Assembly (NCBI RefSeq): GCF_013377885.1
Contig: NZ_JABKAU010000004.1
Span: 1 to 64,000, forward strand
DNA: 64,000 nucleotides
Direction: 5' to 3'
Origin: Hymenobacter lapidiphilus
GTDB lineage: Bacteria; Bacteroidota; Bacteroidia; Cytophagales; Hymenobacteraceae
The notes below the pieces were generated by a model. It saw only the letters and a program-made list of their open reading frames with translations. It made no database searches and was not told the DNA's origin. Numbering within the stretch: the first letter of the stretch is position 1; each line of letters starts with the position of its first letter. The position numbers and the translations under genes were made by a program. Positions 51,739-61,388 of this stretch are shown here, piece after piece.

Positions 51739-54345
51739 CTACGGCCGGGTTGCCTCCAGGGCCGGGGCCGGCTCGGCGGGAACGGGGCGCTGGTAGGTCT
51801 GCCAGAACTCGGGGTGGTAGGGCGTGTTGTCGGCCTGCCAGATTTCGAAGCTCTTTATCCCGGGTTTGTCCTCATTAACCGGCCGGTCAGCCAGCGTAGC
51901 TGGGGGCAGCGGCTCGAAATATTCCTCGCAATACTTCTGCTCGTAGAAGGGTGCCTTGCCCAATACCCGCCCAATACTCAGGCCTTGGGCCACGCTGCTG
52001 GCCACATAGTAGCGGCCGTTGGCGGCCGGCTGGTAAGTGACTACGTGCACTGCCCGGCTATCGGAATACACCTGGGGGTAGAGCCGGGAAATTTGGTTGT
52101 TACGGCCGTAGTATTTGTGCGCGGTGGCATTGTGGCCCACCGTGTCGGCTTGCCAGAGCGCCTCATAGCGAAGTACGGCGTAATCCTTTTCTCGCACATA
52201 CACCTTACCCGAGTAGCCCGCCTGCTGGTAGGTTCCGGTGCTGCGGAGCGTGGCCCGCTTCGCAGCGAAGCGGACAACGTAACAGGTTTCGCCGTTGCGC
52301 TGCTCCACCGAGTCCAGCCGCAGCGCAAACTTGCCCAGGGTTTTGGCTTTGAAAAGCGGGGAGATGCGCACCGGATCGGCCGAAGCCGTGAGAAACCCCT
52401 GGCCGCCTTCCAGTAAATCAAAAGGCCCCAAAGGCCGGGCCGATTGCACCACAACGCGCTTTTCCAGCACCTTATGCACCGGCCTGGGCCCCAGGTTCAG
52501 AAAGCCGCTCACGAACTTGCGGAAGCCCGCCGGCTCGAAAATGTGGCTAACGTACTCCAACTCGTGGCGCAGCGTGTCGAAGTTGATGAGCCGGCGGCGC
52601 GTGTACACCCGCGCCATGTACTCCTGCTGTTCGTAGTTCTTTTCCGCCGCCTGAATCACCTTTTGCATAATGCGCTTCGGATTCTGCGACTGGGCACTTA
52701 CCCGCACATCGTTCAGGGCAAAGGCGGCCGGCACTAGGCGCACCGTGGCAGCGGCGGCCGTGGCGGCCAGCGTGGCCGGCTCGTAGCCAATACTGCTCAC
52801 CTGCACCAGCTCACCCCGGCGGGTTTCGAGTAGGAATTTACCTTGGGCATCCGATACCGTCCCGGCGCTGCGAGCAGGCACGGCCACGGTGGCAAAGGGC
52901 ACTGGCTGGCCGGTTTTGCGGTCGAGCACGATGCCGCTGAGCGTGAAGGCCGCACCGCTGGCTTTGCCCGCCAGCGCCGGCTGCCGGGCCGGGTTCAGGG
53001 CTCCCGGCTGTCGGGCCTCGGCCCCGGTGGCGGCCGACTCGGCGGCTACGGCCCCGGTTGCCGGGTCGGCTAGGTGCGCGGGGTTTATGATCTTCAGAAA
53101 CAGAAAACCATCCACTACCTGGCTCCAGGGACCAGTTAGGGGGTCATACTGGAAGGCGTAGGTCGTTAGTTGGCGGTTGGGCGCGTCGTGCTTCAGGCTC
53201 ACGAAGCTATACTCCTGCCCCTGGCTCAGCAGCTCGGCTTCCAGTGTGCCGGGAGCTGGCACCGGCACCGGCTTATGGCCCCCCGAACGCAGGAAACCAT
53301 GGGTACCACTGCCCGCCAGGGTTCCCAGCACGTACACCGCCTCTTCGCCCAGCGCTGCCTTCACCGCCCGGCCCATGGGTTGGTAGCGCTGCACTTCGGC
53401 ATCGTTGAGCACATCTACCTTGTTGGCTAAGTGGGGCAGCGCCCCCCAGCAAATAACTCTTTCCTGCGAATGCTGACGCAGATACCAAAGCAGGTTTTCC
53501 GCCATCTGCGCATCGCGTGGGTTGCTATGAATGGATTTAAAATCGGCCGAATCGACGGCGCCGGGGTCGTTGATGGCGTAATCGTGCACCATGGCCTGCA
53601 GGCTTCGTAGGTTCTGGAGCCAGAAAGCGGCCCGCACCCGGCGCTTTTGGTCGGAGCCGGCCGCTACCTTTTCGAGCAGCTTGCGGGCTTTTCCGACTTG
53701 CATATTGAAGAGCAGCGGCTGATGGGAAGGCGGAAACCGAAACTGCTCCCCCATCGCGCTGACACACTCGTCGAGGTAATCGTAGGCAATGGCATCGGCT
53801 CCTTTTTCGGGCCGCAGGAACGCCTCCAACTCATCCACCAGCTCATCCTGATAGCCCCCGCTCAGCTGGTAATCGAACCCGGCTACGCGCAGCCCCCCCT
53901 TACCCAGCAGCGACATAATCGGCTGGAATTCGCGGGTCGTCGTCCAGATGGGGAACACGCTGCCTTCAATGGCTTCGCGTGCCGCTGTGCCCGCCTCTAT
54001 TTCCCGCTGGGCCTTGTCGAGCTCGTAAAAGCCGCTTTCAAAAGCCACCGTGGTAAAGCCCATCCGCTCTTTCAGAAAGCGCATCAGTCGGATTTTGGCC
54101 TCGAACACGTTGCCCTCGCCGTGCGTCGGCTCGCCCAGCATTACCACCCGCGCGCCCCCAATTTCCTGCCGCAGAAACTCCAGGTCCGTAAAGTCGGCAT
54201 CCGCCGGGTCGATGCTGCGGATAACGTGGGTGGGCAGTGGCACCGGAGCAGTGGCGGCGGCCGATGAGGCGGTTTGGGCCGAGGCAGCAGGGCTGCTCAG
54301 CGCAACGAGCACGAGGCCGAATGCGGCCGATAAAATATGGTTCAT
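51739..54345 (-). CDS. Erythromycin esterase-family fusion protein
   Basis: This 868-residue exported protein has a signal peptide (MNHILSAAFGLVLVALSSPAASAQ) and three parts. Residues about 41-420 match the erythromycin esterase family: GEPTHG (71-76), VAFESGFYELDKAQREI and the strand VICWGALPHLAN. From about 470 a carboxypeptidase-like regulatory domain follows (GIVLDRKTGQPVPFATVAVPARSAGTVSD), then a DUF5686-like region (NPKRIMQKVIQAAEKNYEQQEY...). The joined layout is unusual for an esterase. Activity on macrolides is not implied; the family also acts on other esters. The canonical WAHN motif is changed, which raises doubt about catalysis. Confidence 0.8.
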   Translation of the reverse strand: MNHILSAAFGLVLVALSSPAASAQTASSAAATAPVPLPTHVIRSIDPADADFTDLEFLRQEIGGARVVMLGEPTHGEGNVFEAKIRLMRFLKERMGFTTVAFESGFYELDKAQREIEAGTAAREAIEGSVFPIWTTTREFQPIMSLLGKGGLRVAGFDYQLSGGYQDELVDELEAFLRPEKGADAIAYDYLDECVSAMGEQFRFPPSHQPLLFNMQVGKARKLLEKVAAGSDQKRRVRAAFWLQNLRSLQAMVHDYAINDPGAVDSADFKSIHSNPRDAQMAENLLWYLRQHSQERVICWGALPHLANKVDVLNDAEVQRYQPMGRAVKAALGEEAVYVLGTLAGSGTHGFLRSGGHKPVPVPAPGTLEAELLSQGQEYSFVSLKHDAPNRQLTTYAFQYDPLTGPWSQVVDGFLFLKIINPAHLADPATGAVAAESAATGAEARQPGALNPARQPALAGKASGAAFTLSGIVLDRKTGQPVPFATVAVPARSAGTVSDAQGKFLLETRRGELVQVSSIGYEPATLAATAAAATVRLVPAAFALNDVRVSAQSQNPKRIMQKVIQAAEKNYEQQEYMARVYTRRRLINFDTLRHELEYVSHIFEPAGFRKFVSGFLNLGPRPVHKVLEKRVVVQSARPLGPFDLLEGGQGFLTASADPVRISPLFKAKTLGKFALRLDSVEQRNGETCYVVRFAAKRATLRSTGTYQQAGYSGKVYVREKDYAVLRYEALWQADTVGHNATAHKYYGRNNQISRLYPQVYSDSRAVHVVTYQPAANGRYYVASSVAQGLSIGRVLGKAPFYEQKYCEEYFEPLPPATLADRPVNEDKPGIKSFEIWQADNTPYHPEFWQTYQRPVPAEPAPALEATRP

Positions 54346-54459
54346 AAACACTCGGATGCGGACAGGGGCTAAATTCCACGGCAAAGTAGCGTAACCATTC
54401 GTAATCCGGTAGTCAACTGGTGCAACAACTGCTACGATGCGCAACAGGCAGCAACGCAA

Positions 54460-54492
54460 AAAGCCCCTTCTACCAGCGGCAGAAGGGGCTTT
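54460..54492 (-). terminator. Terminator after the small lipoprotein gene
   Basis: Arms AAAGCCCCTTCT (54460-54471) and AGAAGGGGCTTT (54481-54492) pair perfectly, with a T-run on the minus strand. The stop of the lipoprotein gene is 30 bases upstream. Confidence 0.88.
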
Positions 54493-54522
54493 ATTACGAA
54501 TTGTTCGGATCAGCGCGGAAGG

Positions 54523-54942
54523 TTACTCCCTCTCCAGACGCAGCTCCGAGCCGTCGGTGCCTTTGAGGGTCAGCTTGTCATCGGTCAGCGTTACCACCGT
54601 GAAGGTGTTCGACTGGCCGGCACCGTCGGGCATCATGGTAATGGTTTTGGCACCCTGATCGAAGGTATATTTGCCGTTCATCGTCTGGGCACCCGACATC
54701 ATGTTGTACTGGCCATTGGCGTAGAAAGTCACGCGCTGGTCGTCCATGGCATCGGTCTGGGCAACTTTATCGCCGGCCGCGTTCATTTCCTTATCGGTTT
54801 TCCAGGTTTTGCTGTCGGTGCCGTAAAGCTGATTAACGCTTTCGACGGTACCCTCCTTGGCACCGCAGGCAGCCGTGAAGAGCAGTACGAACATAAACAG
54901 ACCGGCCAACAGGCGCGAAGCGGGAGAGGTGATGTTTTTCAT
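54523..54942 (-). CDS. Small lipocalin-like lipoprotein
   Basis: This 139-residue lipoprotein has a signal ending LLFTAAC at Cys26. The mature part holds SKTWKTDKEMNAAGDKV, VTFYANGQYNMMSGAQTMNGKYTFDQGAKTITMMPDG and TDDKLTLKGTDGSELRLERE. The alternating strands and the WK...NGKY...GT..LR.. layout resemble small lipocalin-like lipoproteins of Bacteroidota. Function is unknown. The ATG at 54942 gives the signal. A terminator follows. Confidence 0.75.
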   Translation of the reverse strand: MKNITSPASRLLAGLFMFVLLFTAACGAKEGTVESVNQLYGTDSKTWKTDKEMNAAGDKVAQTDAMDDQRVTFYANGQYNMMSGAQTMNGKYTFDQGAKTITMMPDGAGQSNTFTVVTLTDDKLTLKGTDGSELRLERE

Positions 54943-55176
54943 GGGGAGGAAGAATAAGTGAAGGGGTTGAAGCGAACAAAACGGCCGTTGCCAGCCGCTG
55001 GTAATGGGCCTCTTACGGTAGCGTTGCGTAAGATGTTCGGCCACTGGCCAGTGCCATCATACCCTCTGCCGGAGCAGCACAACCTATTGCCTGGCACGGC
55101 GTAAGAAGGGCCAACATCCAAGCCGCACAGCACTTTACGGTCGGCCGCTCTCTCCTTCACCTAACGCATTAGCATC

Positions 55177-55464
55177 ATGGGACTTTTTGATTTTCTTTCC
55201 GATAAAGGCGAAACCAAGCCAGTTGCGCCCAACACTACTCCGGCCGGCGGCGCTACCGACTTCTTCGGCACCGACAAAACCGCCGACACTACGGCTGGTG
55301 AAACGTACACCGTAGTTAGTGGCGACTCGCTCTCGAAAATTGCCAAGAACCATTACGGCGACGCCAGCAAATGGCACCAGATTTACGACGCCAACAAGTC
55401 CACCATCGGCTCCAACCCCGACCATATCGAGGTAGGTCAGGTACTGACATTGCCCAAAGCATAG
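55177..55464 (+). CDS. LysM-domain protein
   Basis: This 95-residue protein has an N-terminal polar stretch (FDFLSDKGETKPVAPNTTPAGG) and a LysM domain at about 42-94: YTVVSGDSLSKIAKNHYGDASKWHQIYDANKSTIG...VGQVLTLPKA. LysM binds peptidoglycan. No signal peptide is visible, so it resembles the C-terminal part of the cytoplasmic LysM/BON protein YgaU and may be a shortened relative lacking the BON domain. A terminator follows at 55490. Confidence 0.88.
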   Translation: MGLFDFLSDKGETKPVAPNTTPAGGATDFFGTDKTADTTAGETYTVVSGDSLSKIAKNHYGDASKWHQIYDANKSTIGSNPDHIEVGQVLTLPKA

Positions 55465-55489
55465 CATTCCCGCTTCGCGGAAATATTCA

Positions 55490-55517
55490 AAAAGTCACTC
55501 CAAACGGAGTGGCTTTT
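55490..55517 (+). terminator. Intrinsic terminator after the LysM gene
   Basis: Arms AAAAGTCACTCC (55490-55501) and GGAGTGGCTTTT (55506-55517) pair with one G-T pair and continue into a T-run. From here to the metY promoter (55732) no gene or repeat is seen. Confidence 0.85.
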
Positions 55518-55731
55518 TTGCGTTGACCCAGGTTGAAAAACGGAACTAAAATGACCGTTTTGACACCAAGCAAAAAGCCCCGAAGCGGGCAGCTCTGTGA
55601 ACTAGACGGCAATAAAAGCGAAGTACACACTGCGCACTAAACATATAACCTCTTATCAAACAGTGTATTTACCCAGATTACCAGGAGTCAAAAAACATCT
55701 GAGAGCGGAATGAAAATAATTACCTCTTCTC

Positions 55732-55763
55732 TTGCATTACAGAAAATAACGGCTATACCTTTG
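55732..55763 (+). promoter_or_regulatory. Promoter of the methionine operon
   Basis: TTG (55732-55734), 21 bases, then TACCTTTG (55756-55763), a near-consensus Bacteroidota promoter. Transcription should begin near 55770, about 50 bases before the riboswitch aptamer and over 500 bases before metY, giving a very long leader. Confidence 0.75.
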
Positions 55764-55814
55764 CAACACCAACCCGGTACTACCCCGCTCGCGGCGGAGT
55801 AGTTTTCATAGGAT

Positions 55815-55910
55815 TTATACAGAAGTGGCGAGAGCACAGGCTCCCCGACCCACTGGCAACCTTCGACCGCGCGAAAGGTGCCAATGCCTGCCCGACCAGC
55901 TTGACGTAAC
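55815..55910 (+). ncRNA. SAM riboswitch (S-box clan)
   Basis: The core words of the SAM-I clan are present in order: AGAAGTGGCGAGAGCACAG, then CGACCCACTGGCAACC, a P3 hairpin (CCTTCG...CGAAAGG), then GGTGCCAATGCCTGC. P2 can form from GTGG and CCAC, and ACAGG can pair with CCTGC. It lies upstream of metY, metX and hom, the expected regulon. When SAM is high the aptamer should switch the operon off; whether by termination or start-codon masking is not clear. Edges are approximate. Confidence 0.85.
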
Positions 55911-56082
55911 CGTCCGGCGGCGGGGACTATAACCTCCCAGTCCCATGAGCCACTCCCGCGTTTTCGCCTCCGTTTCCCCCATCGCTCCGGCCGCCTTCAG
56001 GCCCGCCGCTTCGCCGTGGGCTTTTGGCGTTTCGGCCCCGGCCGTTGCTACCCTGCCGGCCGCCGCCACGGTTGCCGCCCGA

Positions 56083-56127
56083 ATGCGAATGCGTGGCTGT
56101 TGTAGCGCATGTTGCTGCTGCTACTAG
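56083..56127 (+). CDS. Candidate Cys-rich leader peptide
   Basis: The 14-codon frame reads MRMRGCCSACCCCY then TAG, with six Cys in the last nine residues. It lies between the SAM riboswitch and metY, in the leader of a gene set that makes methionine from a reduced sulfur source. A longer in-frame start at 55945, just after the aptamer, would give a 60-residue Ala-rich product. A C-rich, G-poor stretch follows (about 56150-56190), a possible Rho-entry site. By analogy with cysteine leader peptides of other bacteria, translation speed across the Cys codons may sense charged tRNA-Cys. This is inferred; no homology was checked. Confidence 0.5.
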   Translation: MRMRGCCSACCCCY

Positions 56128-56132
56128 CCTGA

Positions 56133-57683
<1,551 letters not shown>

Positions 57684-57697
57684 CCCAACAGAACGCT

Positions 57698-57783
57698 GTA
57701 GGGGCAGGGCTTGTCCCCACCCGCCGTACGCACCGTTTCAACGATTCCGTTCAACGGCGGGCGGGGACAAGCCCCGCCCCTAC
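57698..57783. repeat. Palindromic repeat family B, copy B3
   Basis: The 30-base arms (57698-57727 and 57754-57783) pair with two differences and have a 26-base loop. It lies between metY and metX, inside the operon, and may reduce or stabilise transcripts between them. Confidence 0.9.
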
Positions 57784-57806
57784 ATCCGCCCTTATTCCAA
57801 GTTCTT

Positions 57807-58835
57807 ATGCCCACGCACCAATTCCAGCTCCCGCAGCCCCTGCTGCTCGAAAACGGCGGCCAGCTGGCCCAGCCGGAAGTAGTTTACCAGACCTGGGGGG
57901 AACTGAATGCCGCCCGCGACAATGTGGTGTGGGTGTGCCACGCCCTGACGGCTAATGCCGACGTGGCCGACTGGTGGCCCGGTCTGATAGGCCCCGGCCG
58001 CTATTTCGACCCGGCCGACTGGTTTATCGTGTGCGCCAACGTGCTGGGCTCCTGCTACGGCAGCACCGGCCCGCTCACCCCCGACGCTGGTACCGGCCGG
58101 GCCGCCTACCAGGAGTTTCCGCTCCTAACTATTCGGGACCTAGTAGCGGCCCACGAGGCGTTGCGCGAAGAGTTGGGGCTGGCGCGGGTACACACGCTCA
58201 TCGGCGGCTCGCTGGGCGGGCAGCAGGCCCTGGAGTGGGCGGTACAGCAGCCAGAGGTGTTCGAAAACCTGGTGCTGCTGGCTTCCAACGCCCGGCACTC
58301 GGCCTGGGGAATTGCCTTCAACGAAGCCCAACGGCTGGCCATTTTCGCCGATGTTACCTACCAGCAAAACACGCCAGCCGGTGGTGCGGCCGGGCTGCGG
58401 GCGGCCCGCGCCGTGGCCCTACTCAGCTACCGCAGCTACCAGGCCTACGGCCGCACCCAAACCGAGCCCACCGACGCTTTGCTCACCGATTTCCGGGCCG
58501 CCGCTTACCAACGCTACCAGGGCGACAAGCTCGCCGCCCGCTTCGATGCCTACAGCTACGTGGCCCTCACCCGCACCATGGACAGCCACCACGTAGGCCG
58601 CGGCCGGGGCGGCGTAGCGGCGGCCCTGGGCCGGGTGCGGGCCCGCACGCTGGTTATCGGCATCACCTCCGATGGCCTGTTTCCGGTGGCCGAGCAGCAG
58701 CTGCTGGCTCGCCACATTCCGGGGGCCATGTACGCCGAAATGGACTCCCCCTACGGCCACGACGGCTTCCTGCTGGAGGATGCCCAAATCACCCATTTTC
58801 TCGAACGGTTTCACTCCCTGACGTATGTCCACTAG
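57807..58835 (+). CDS. metX: Homoserine O-acetyltransferase
   Basis: This 342-residue alpha/beta-hydrolase-fold enzyme transfers acetyl from acetyl-CoA to homoserine. Seen features are VVWVCHALTANADVADWW near the start, NVLGSCYGSTGP, the nucleophile elbow IGGSLGGQQALEWA, then ITSDGLFPV (Asp) and SPYGHDGFLLE (His) of the triad. The homologue layout matches MetX, which precedes or follows metY in many bacteria. The ATG at 57807 is chosen for homology; an upstream frame runs through palindrome B3. Its stop overlaps hom by 11 bases. Confidence 0.94.
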   Translation: MPTHQFQLPQPLLLENGGQLAQPEVVYQTWGELNAARDNVVWVCHALTANADVADWWPGLIGPGRYFDPADWFIVCANVLGSCYGSTGPLTPDAGTGRAAYQEFPLLTIRDLVAAHEALREELGLARVHTLIGGSLGGQQALEWAVQQPEVFENLVLLASNARHSAWGIAFNEAQRLAIFADVTYQQNTPAGGAAGLRAARAVALLSYRSYQAYGRTQTEPTDALLTDFRAAAYQRYQGDKLAARFDAYSYVALTRTMDSHHVGRGRGGVAAALGRVRARTLVIGITSDGLFPVAEQQLLARHIPGAMYAEMDSPYGHDGFLLEDAQITHFLERFHSLTYVH

Positions 58836-60093
58836 CACCGCTCTCCTCGCTTCTACCGCCTCTGTCCACCCCTGGCGCATCGGCCTAATTGGCTTCGGCT
58901 GCGTGGGCCAGGGCCTCTACGATATCCTGCAGCAGCATCCGGGCAGCGGCTTCGAGGTGGCCCGCATTGTGGTAAAGAATCCCACTAAAGCCCGCTCACT
59001 GCCGGCGGCGCGGTTCGAGTTCGATGCCGAAGCACTATTGGCCGACGATTCGCTCGACGTGCTGGTGGAGCTGATTGACGATGCCGACGCGGCTTTTCGG
59101 CTGGTAGCGGGCGCCCTGCGCCGGGGCCGCCGGGTGGTGACGGCTAATAAGGCCATGTTGGCCCGCCACCTGCCCGCATTGGTGGCGTTGCAGCGCGCCC
59201 ACGGCGGCACCTTGTTATATGAGGCGGCGGTGTGCGGCAGCATTCCCGTCATCCGTACGCTCGATGCCTACTTCGGAACCGAGCCCCTACGGCAACTGAC
59301 AGGCATTCTCAACGGCTCCTCCAATTACGTACTCACGCGCATGGGTACCGGCGGCACCGATTACGGCCCGGCCCTGGCGCTGGCCCAGCAACTGGGCTTC
59401 GCCGAAACCGACCCCAGCCTCGACATGGCCGCTTTCGACCCGCGCTCGAAGGCCGTACTGCTGGCCGCCCATGCCTACGGCTTATTTCTGGAGCCCGAAC
59501 AGGTGCTGAACCTCGGTATCGAAGGCATATCGGCCACCGATATTGCCTTTGCAGCCAGCCGGGGCCAGAAAATAAAGGTGGTAGCCGGCCTGCAGCGCCT
59601 GCCCGACGGCCGCGTAACGGCCCTGGTAACCCCGCAGCTGCTGGGGCCCGAGTCACCTTTGTTTGGGGTTGATGAGGAGTTCAATGGCGTAGTGCTGGAG
59701 GCCGACTTTGCGGGCGAACAGTTTCTGCGGGGCCGCGGGGCCGGCGGGCACCCCACCGGCTCGGCCGTGCTGGCCGATTTGGCCGCTCTGCGCCAGGGGT
59801 TCGCCTACGGCTACGCCAAAACCGCCGCCCCGCCCACTCACGCCACCGACCTGGAAATCGAAATCTACCTGCGCACCGACGAGCCCCGCCTCATCGACGT
59901 GCTCGATTTCAGCGAGGTGTCGGAAGAAGCCGACGAGGACGGTTACGTGGTAGGCTACGTAACGCTGGCCCACCTCATCGCCCACCGCGACCTGCTGCGC
60001 CAGCACGGTGCTTTCATCGTCCGCACCGGCCATCTCCGGGCCATTGGCGAGGCGGCAGTTGCGGTACTGAAAACTGCCAGCGCAACTGTGTAG
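58825..60093 (+). CDS. hom: Homoserine dehydrogenase
   Basis: This 422-residue enzyme reduces aspartate semialdehyde to homoserine. The Rossmann loop is GLIGFGCVGQGLYDIL (near residue 21). Other features are VVTANKAMLA, the LYEAAVCGSIPVIRTLDAYFG segment, the motif GILNGSSNYVLTRM, and ETDPSLDMAAFDPRSKAVLLA, corresponding to the active-site region. A C-terminal region of about 100 residues may be regulatory but I cannot see a clear ACT domain. It overlaps metX by 11 bases, showing coupling. Together with metX and metY it forms a homoserine-to-homocysteine route. Confidence 0.93.
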   Translation: MSTSTALLASTASVHPWRIGLIGFGCVGQGLYDILQQHPGSGFEVARIVVKNPTKARSLPAARFEFDAEALLADDSLDVLVELIDDADAAFRLVAGALRRGRRVVTANKAMLARHLPALVALQRAHGGTLLYEAAVCGSIPVIRTLDAYFGTEPLRQLTGILNGSSNYVLTRMGTGGTDYGPALALAQQLGFAETDPSLDMAAFDPRSKAVLLAAHAYGLFLEPEQVLNLGIEGISATDIAFAASRGQKIKVVAGLQRLPDGRVTALVTPQLLGPESPLFGVDEEFNGVVLEADFAGEQFLRGRGAGGHPTGSAVLADLAALRQGFAYGYAKTAAPPTHATDLEIEIYLRTDEPRLIDVLDFSEVSEEADEDGYVVGYVTLAHLIAHRDLLRQHGAFIVRTGHLRAIGEAAVAVLKTASATV

Positions 60094-60113
60094 AAAAGCA
60101 AAATAGTGCCTCT

Positions 60114-61250
60114 CTAATCCGGTGGCCCTATTGCTTCGCCTTCCGCAGCAGCAGCCGGAAGCGGCAGATTTTCGGGTGGGGCCGCTCCTACCAAATCCGC
60201 GCTGCTAGGTACTAACCGCACCCGGCGCGGCGGCAGCGCAGCCGTTGCCACTGCGGCGCGGCGCGGATTGAGGGCGGCGGCCAGCAGTGGGCCGGGCGCG
60301 CCGGACCCGAGCAACGGGCGCAGGAATTCGCGTATCGGCACAAACACCGAATCTACATAAGTAGGCTCGAAAGAGTAGGGCACATGGCCGGCCCCGCGCA
60401 ACGGGCGCAGCACGTTGGGCACGCCCACCGCCTGGGCACGGCGGCGCAGCACCGCGCTGCCCGCCACCACCTGGGCCGGCAGTGGCCCGCCAATCAGGCC
60501 CCGCTGGTAGGGCACTATACCGTCGCGGGTGCCGTGGATGCTGAGCAGCGGCACATCGCCGGCCTGCAGCCAGCCGGCCTGGGCCAGCGCCCCGCACAGG
60601 TTGATGACGGCGCGCGGCTGGCTGCTGTAGCCGGCGTTTCCGCCGCTGCCCTCCAGGCCACCCAGCGCCCCCAGGTTCAGGTAGGCGGGCACTTCGGCGG
60701 CTTTATCGAGGTAGGCGGTCTGCAGGGCCATGAAGGCCCCGGCCGAGGAACCACCCACGAAAATGTAGCGCCCATCAACTTTAAAGCGGCGGGCGGTGGC
60801 TGCATCGTGGCGGAAGAATCGCACGGCGGCGCGCATGTCCTGGGTGGCCCGGATGGCGGCCCGGCCGATGCCTACACTATCGAAGGGGAAGAACAGCAGC
60901 CGGTAGTCGATGCTGGCGGCCGTGTAGCCCAGCCGGGCCAGGCGGGTGCACAGCTCGGTCATCACCACATCGTCGCGGGTGCCGGTTACGAACGCGCCTT
61001 CGTGGGCCAGCAACACCAGCGGCCGGCGGCGCACAGTGTCGCCGCTGGGCTCGTAGAAATCGAGGTACAGCGGCTGGGTCTGCCCCAACAAACCGCTGAC
61101 CTGGGCAAACGCCACGTTGCGCCGCACCTTCACCTGACTAAACAGCGGGCGGTGGTAGCGGCCTTTGGTTGTGTCGGGCGGGGCGGGCTGGGCCTGCAGG
61201 GCTGCAGTCGAGAGGCCAATCACCAAGAAGAGAAGCAGTAGAAAACGCAC
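60114..61250 (-). CDS. Secreted alpha/beta-hydrolase (esterase-like)
   Basis: This 378-residue protein has a signal peptide (MRFLLLLFLVIGLSTAALQAQP) and an esterase-type fold. Seen features are LVLLAHEGAFVTGTRDD (oxyanion region), the elbow IFVGGSSAGAFMAL with the nucleophile Ser, HGTRDGIVPY (Asp) and GAGHVPY (His). It should act in the periplasm or on the surface; the family includes carboxylesterases and BD-FAE-like enzymes. The tail of about 60 residues is low-complexity (Ala, Pro, Arg). It is divergent from the LD-carboxypeptidase gene. Confidence 0.9.
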   Translation of the reverse strand: MRFLLLLFLVIGLSTAALQAQPAPPDTTKGRYHRPLFSQVKVRRNVAFAQVSGLLGQTQPLYLDFYEPSGDTVRRRPLVLLAHEGAFVTGTRDDVVMTELCTRLARLGYTAASIDYRLLFFPFDSVGIGRAAIRATQDMRAAVRFFRHDAATARRFKVDGRYIFVGGSSAGAFMALQTAYLDKAAEVPAYLNLGALGGLEGSGGNAGYSSQPRAVINLCGALAQAGWLQAGDVPLLSIHGTRDGIVPYQRGLIGGPLPAQVVAGSAVLRRRAQAVGVPNVLRPLRGAGHVPYSFEPTYVDSVFVPIREFLRPLLGSGAPGPLLAAALNPRRAAVATAALPPRRVRLVPSSADLVGAAPPENLPLPAAAAEGEAIGPPD

Positions 61251-61299
61251 AGATGAGTAACGCAGGATAGTAGGAAAGAGGTGCCGTTTGAGTTGTTTG

Positions 61300-61377
61300 T
61301 TGTCAGTTGCGAGTTGTCAGTTGTCGGTTGTCTGAACGATGTTCTTTCTGACAACCGACAACTCGCAACTGACAACT
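61300..61377. repeat. Inverted repeat of AGTTGTC units
   Basis: The left arm (about 61300-61332) and right arm (61350-61377, GACAACCGACAACTCGCAAC type) pair, with one extra seven-base unit on the left. Both arms are tandem AGTTGTC-like 7-mers. The right arm ends at the first base of the -7 element for the next gene. Confidence 0.85.
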
Positions 61378-61384
61378 ACTTTTG
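61377..61384 (+). promoter_or_regulatory. -7 element just before the LD-carboxypeptidase ATG
   Basis: TACTTTTG ends five bases before the ATG at 61389, so transcription from it would start at or next to the start codon. No TTG at the right distance is seen, because the upstream DNA is the palindrome arm. Confidence 0.4.
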
Positions 61385-61388
61385 CCCC

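Noticed and set aside
51739..54345. Macrolide resistance gene
   Set aside because: The erythromycin-esterase family is broad, a key motif is altered and the protein is fused to envelope-type domains.
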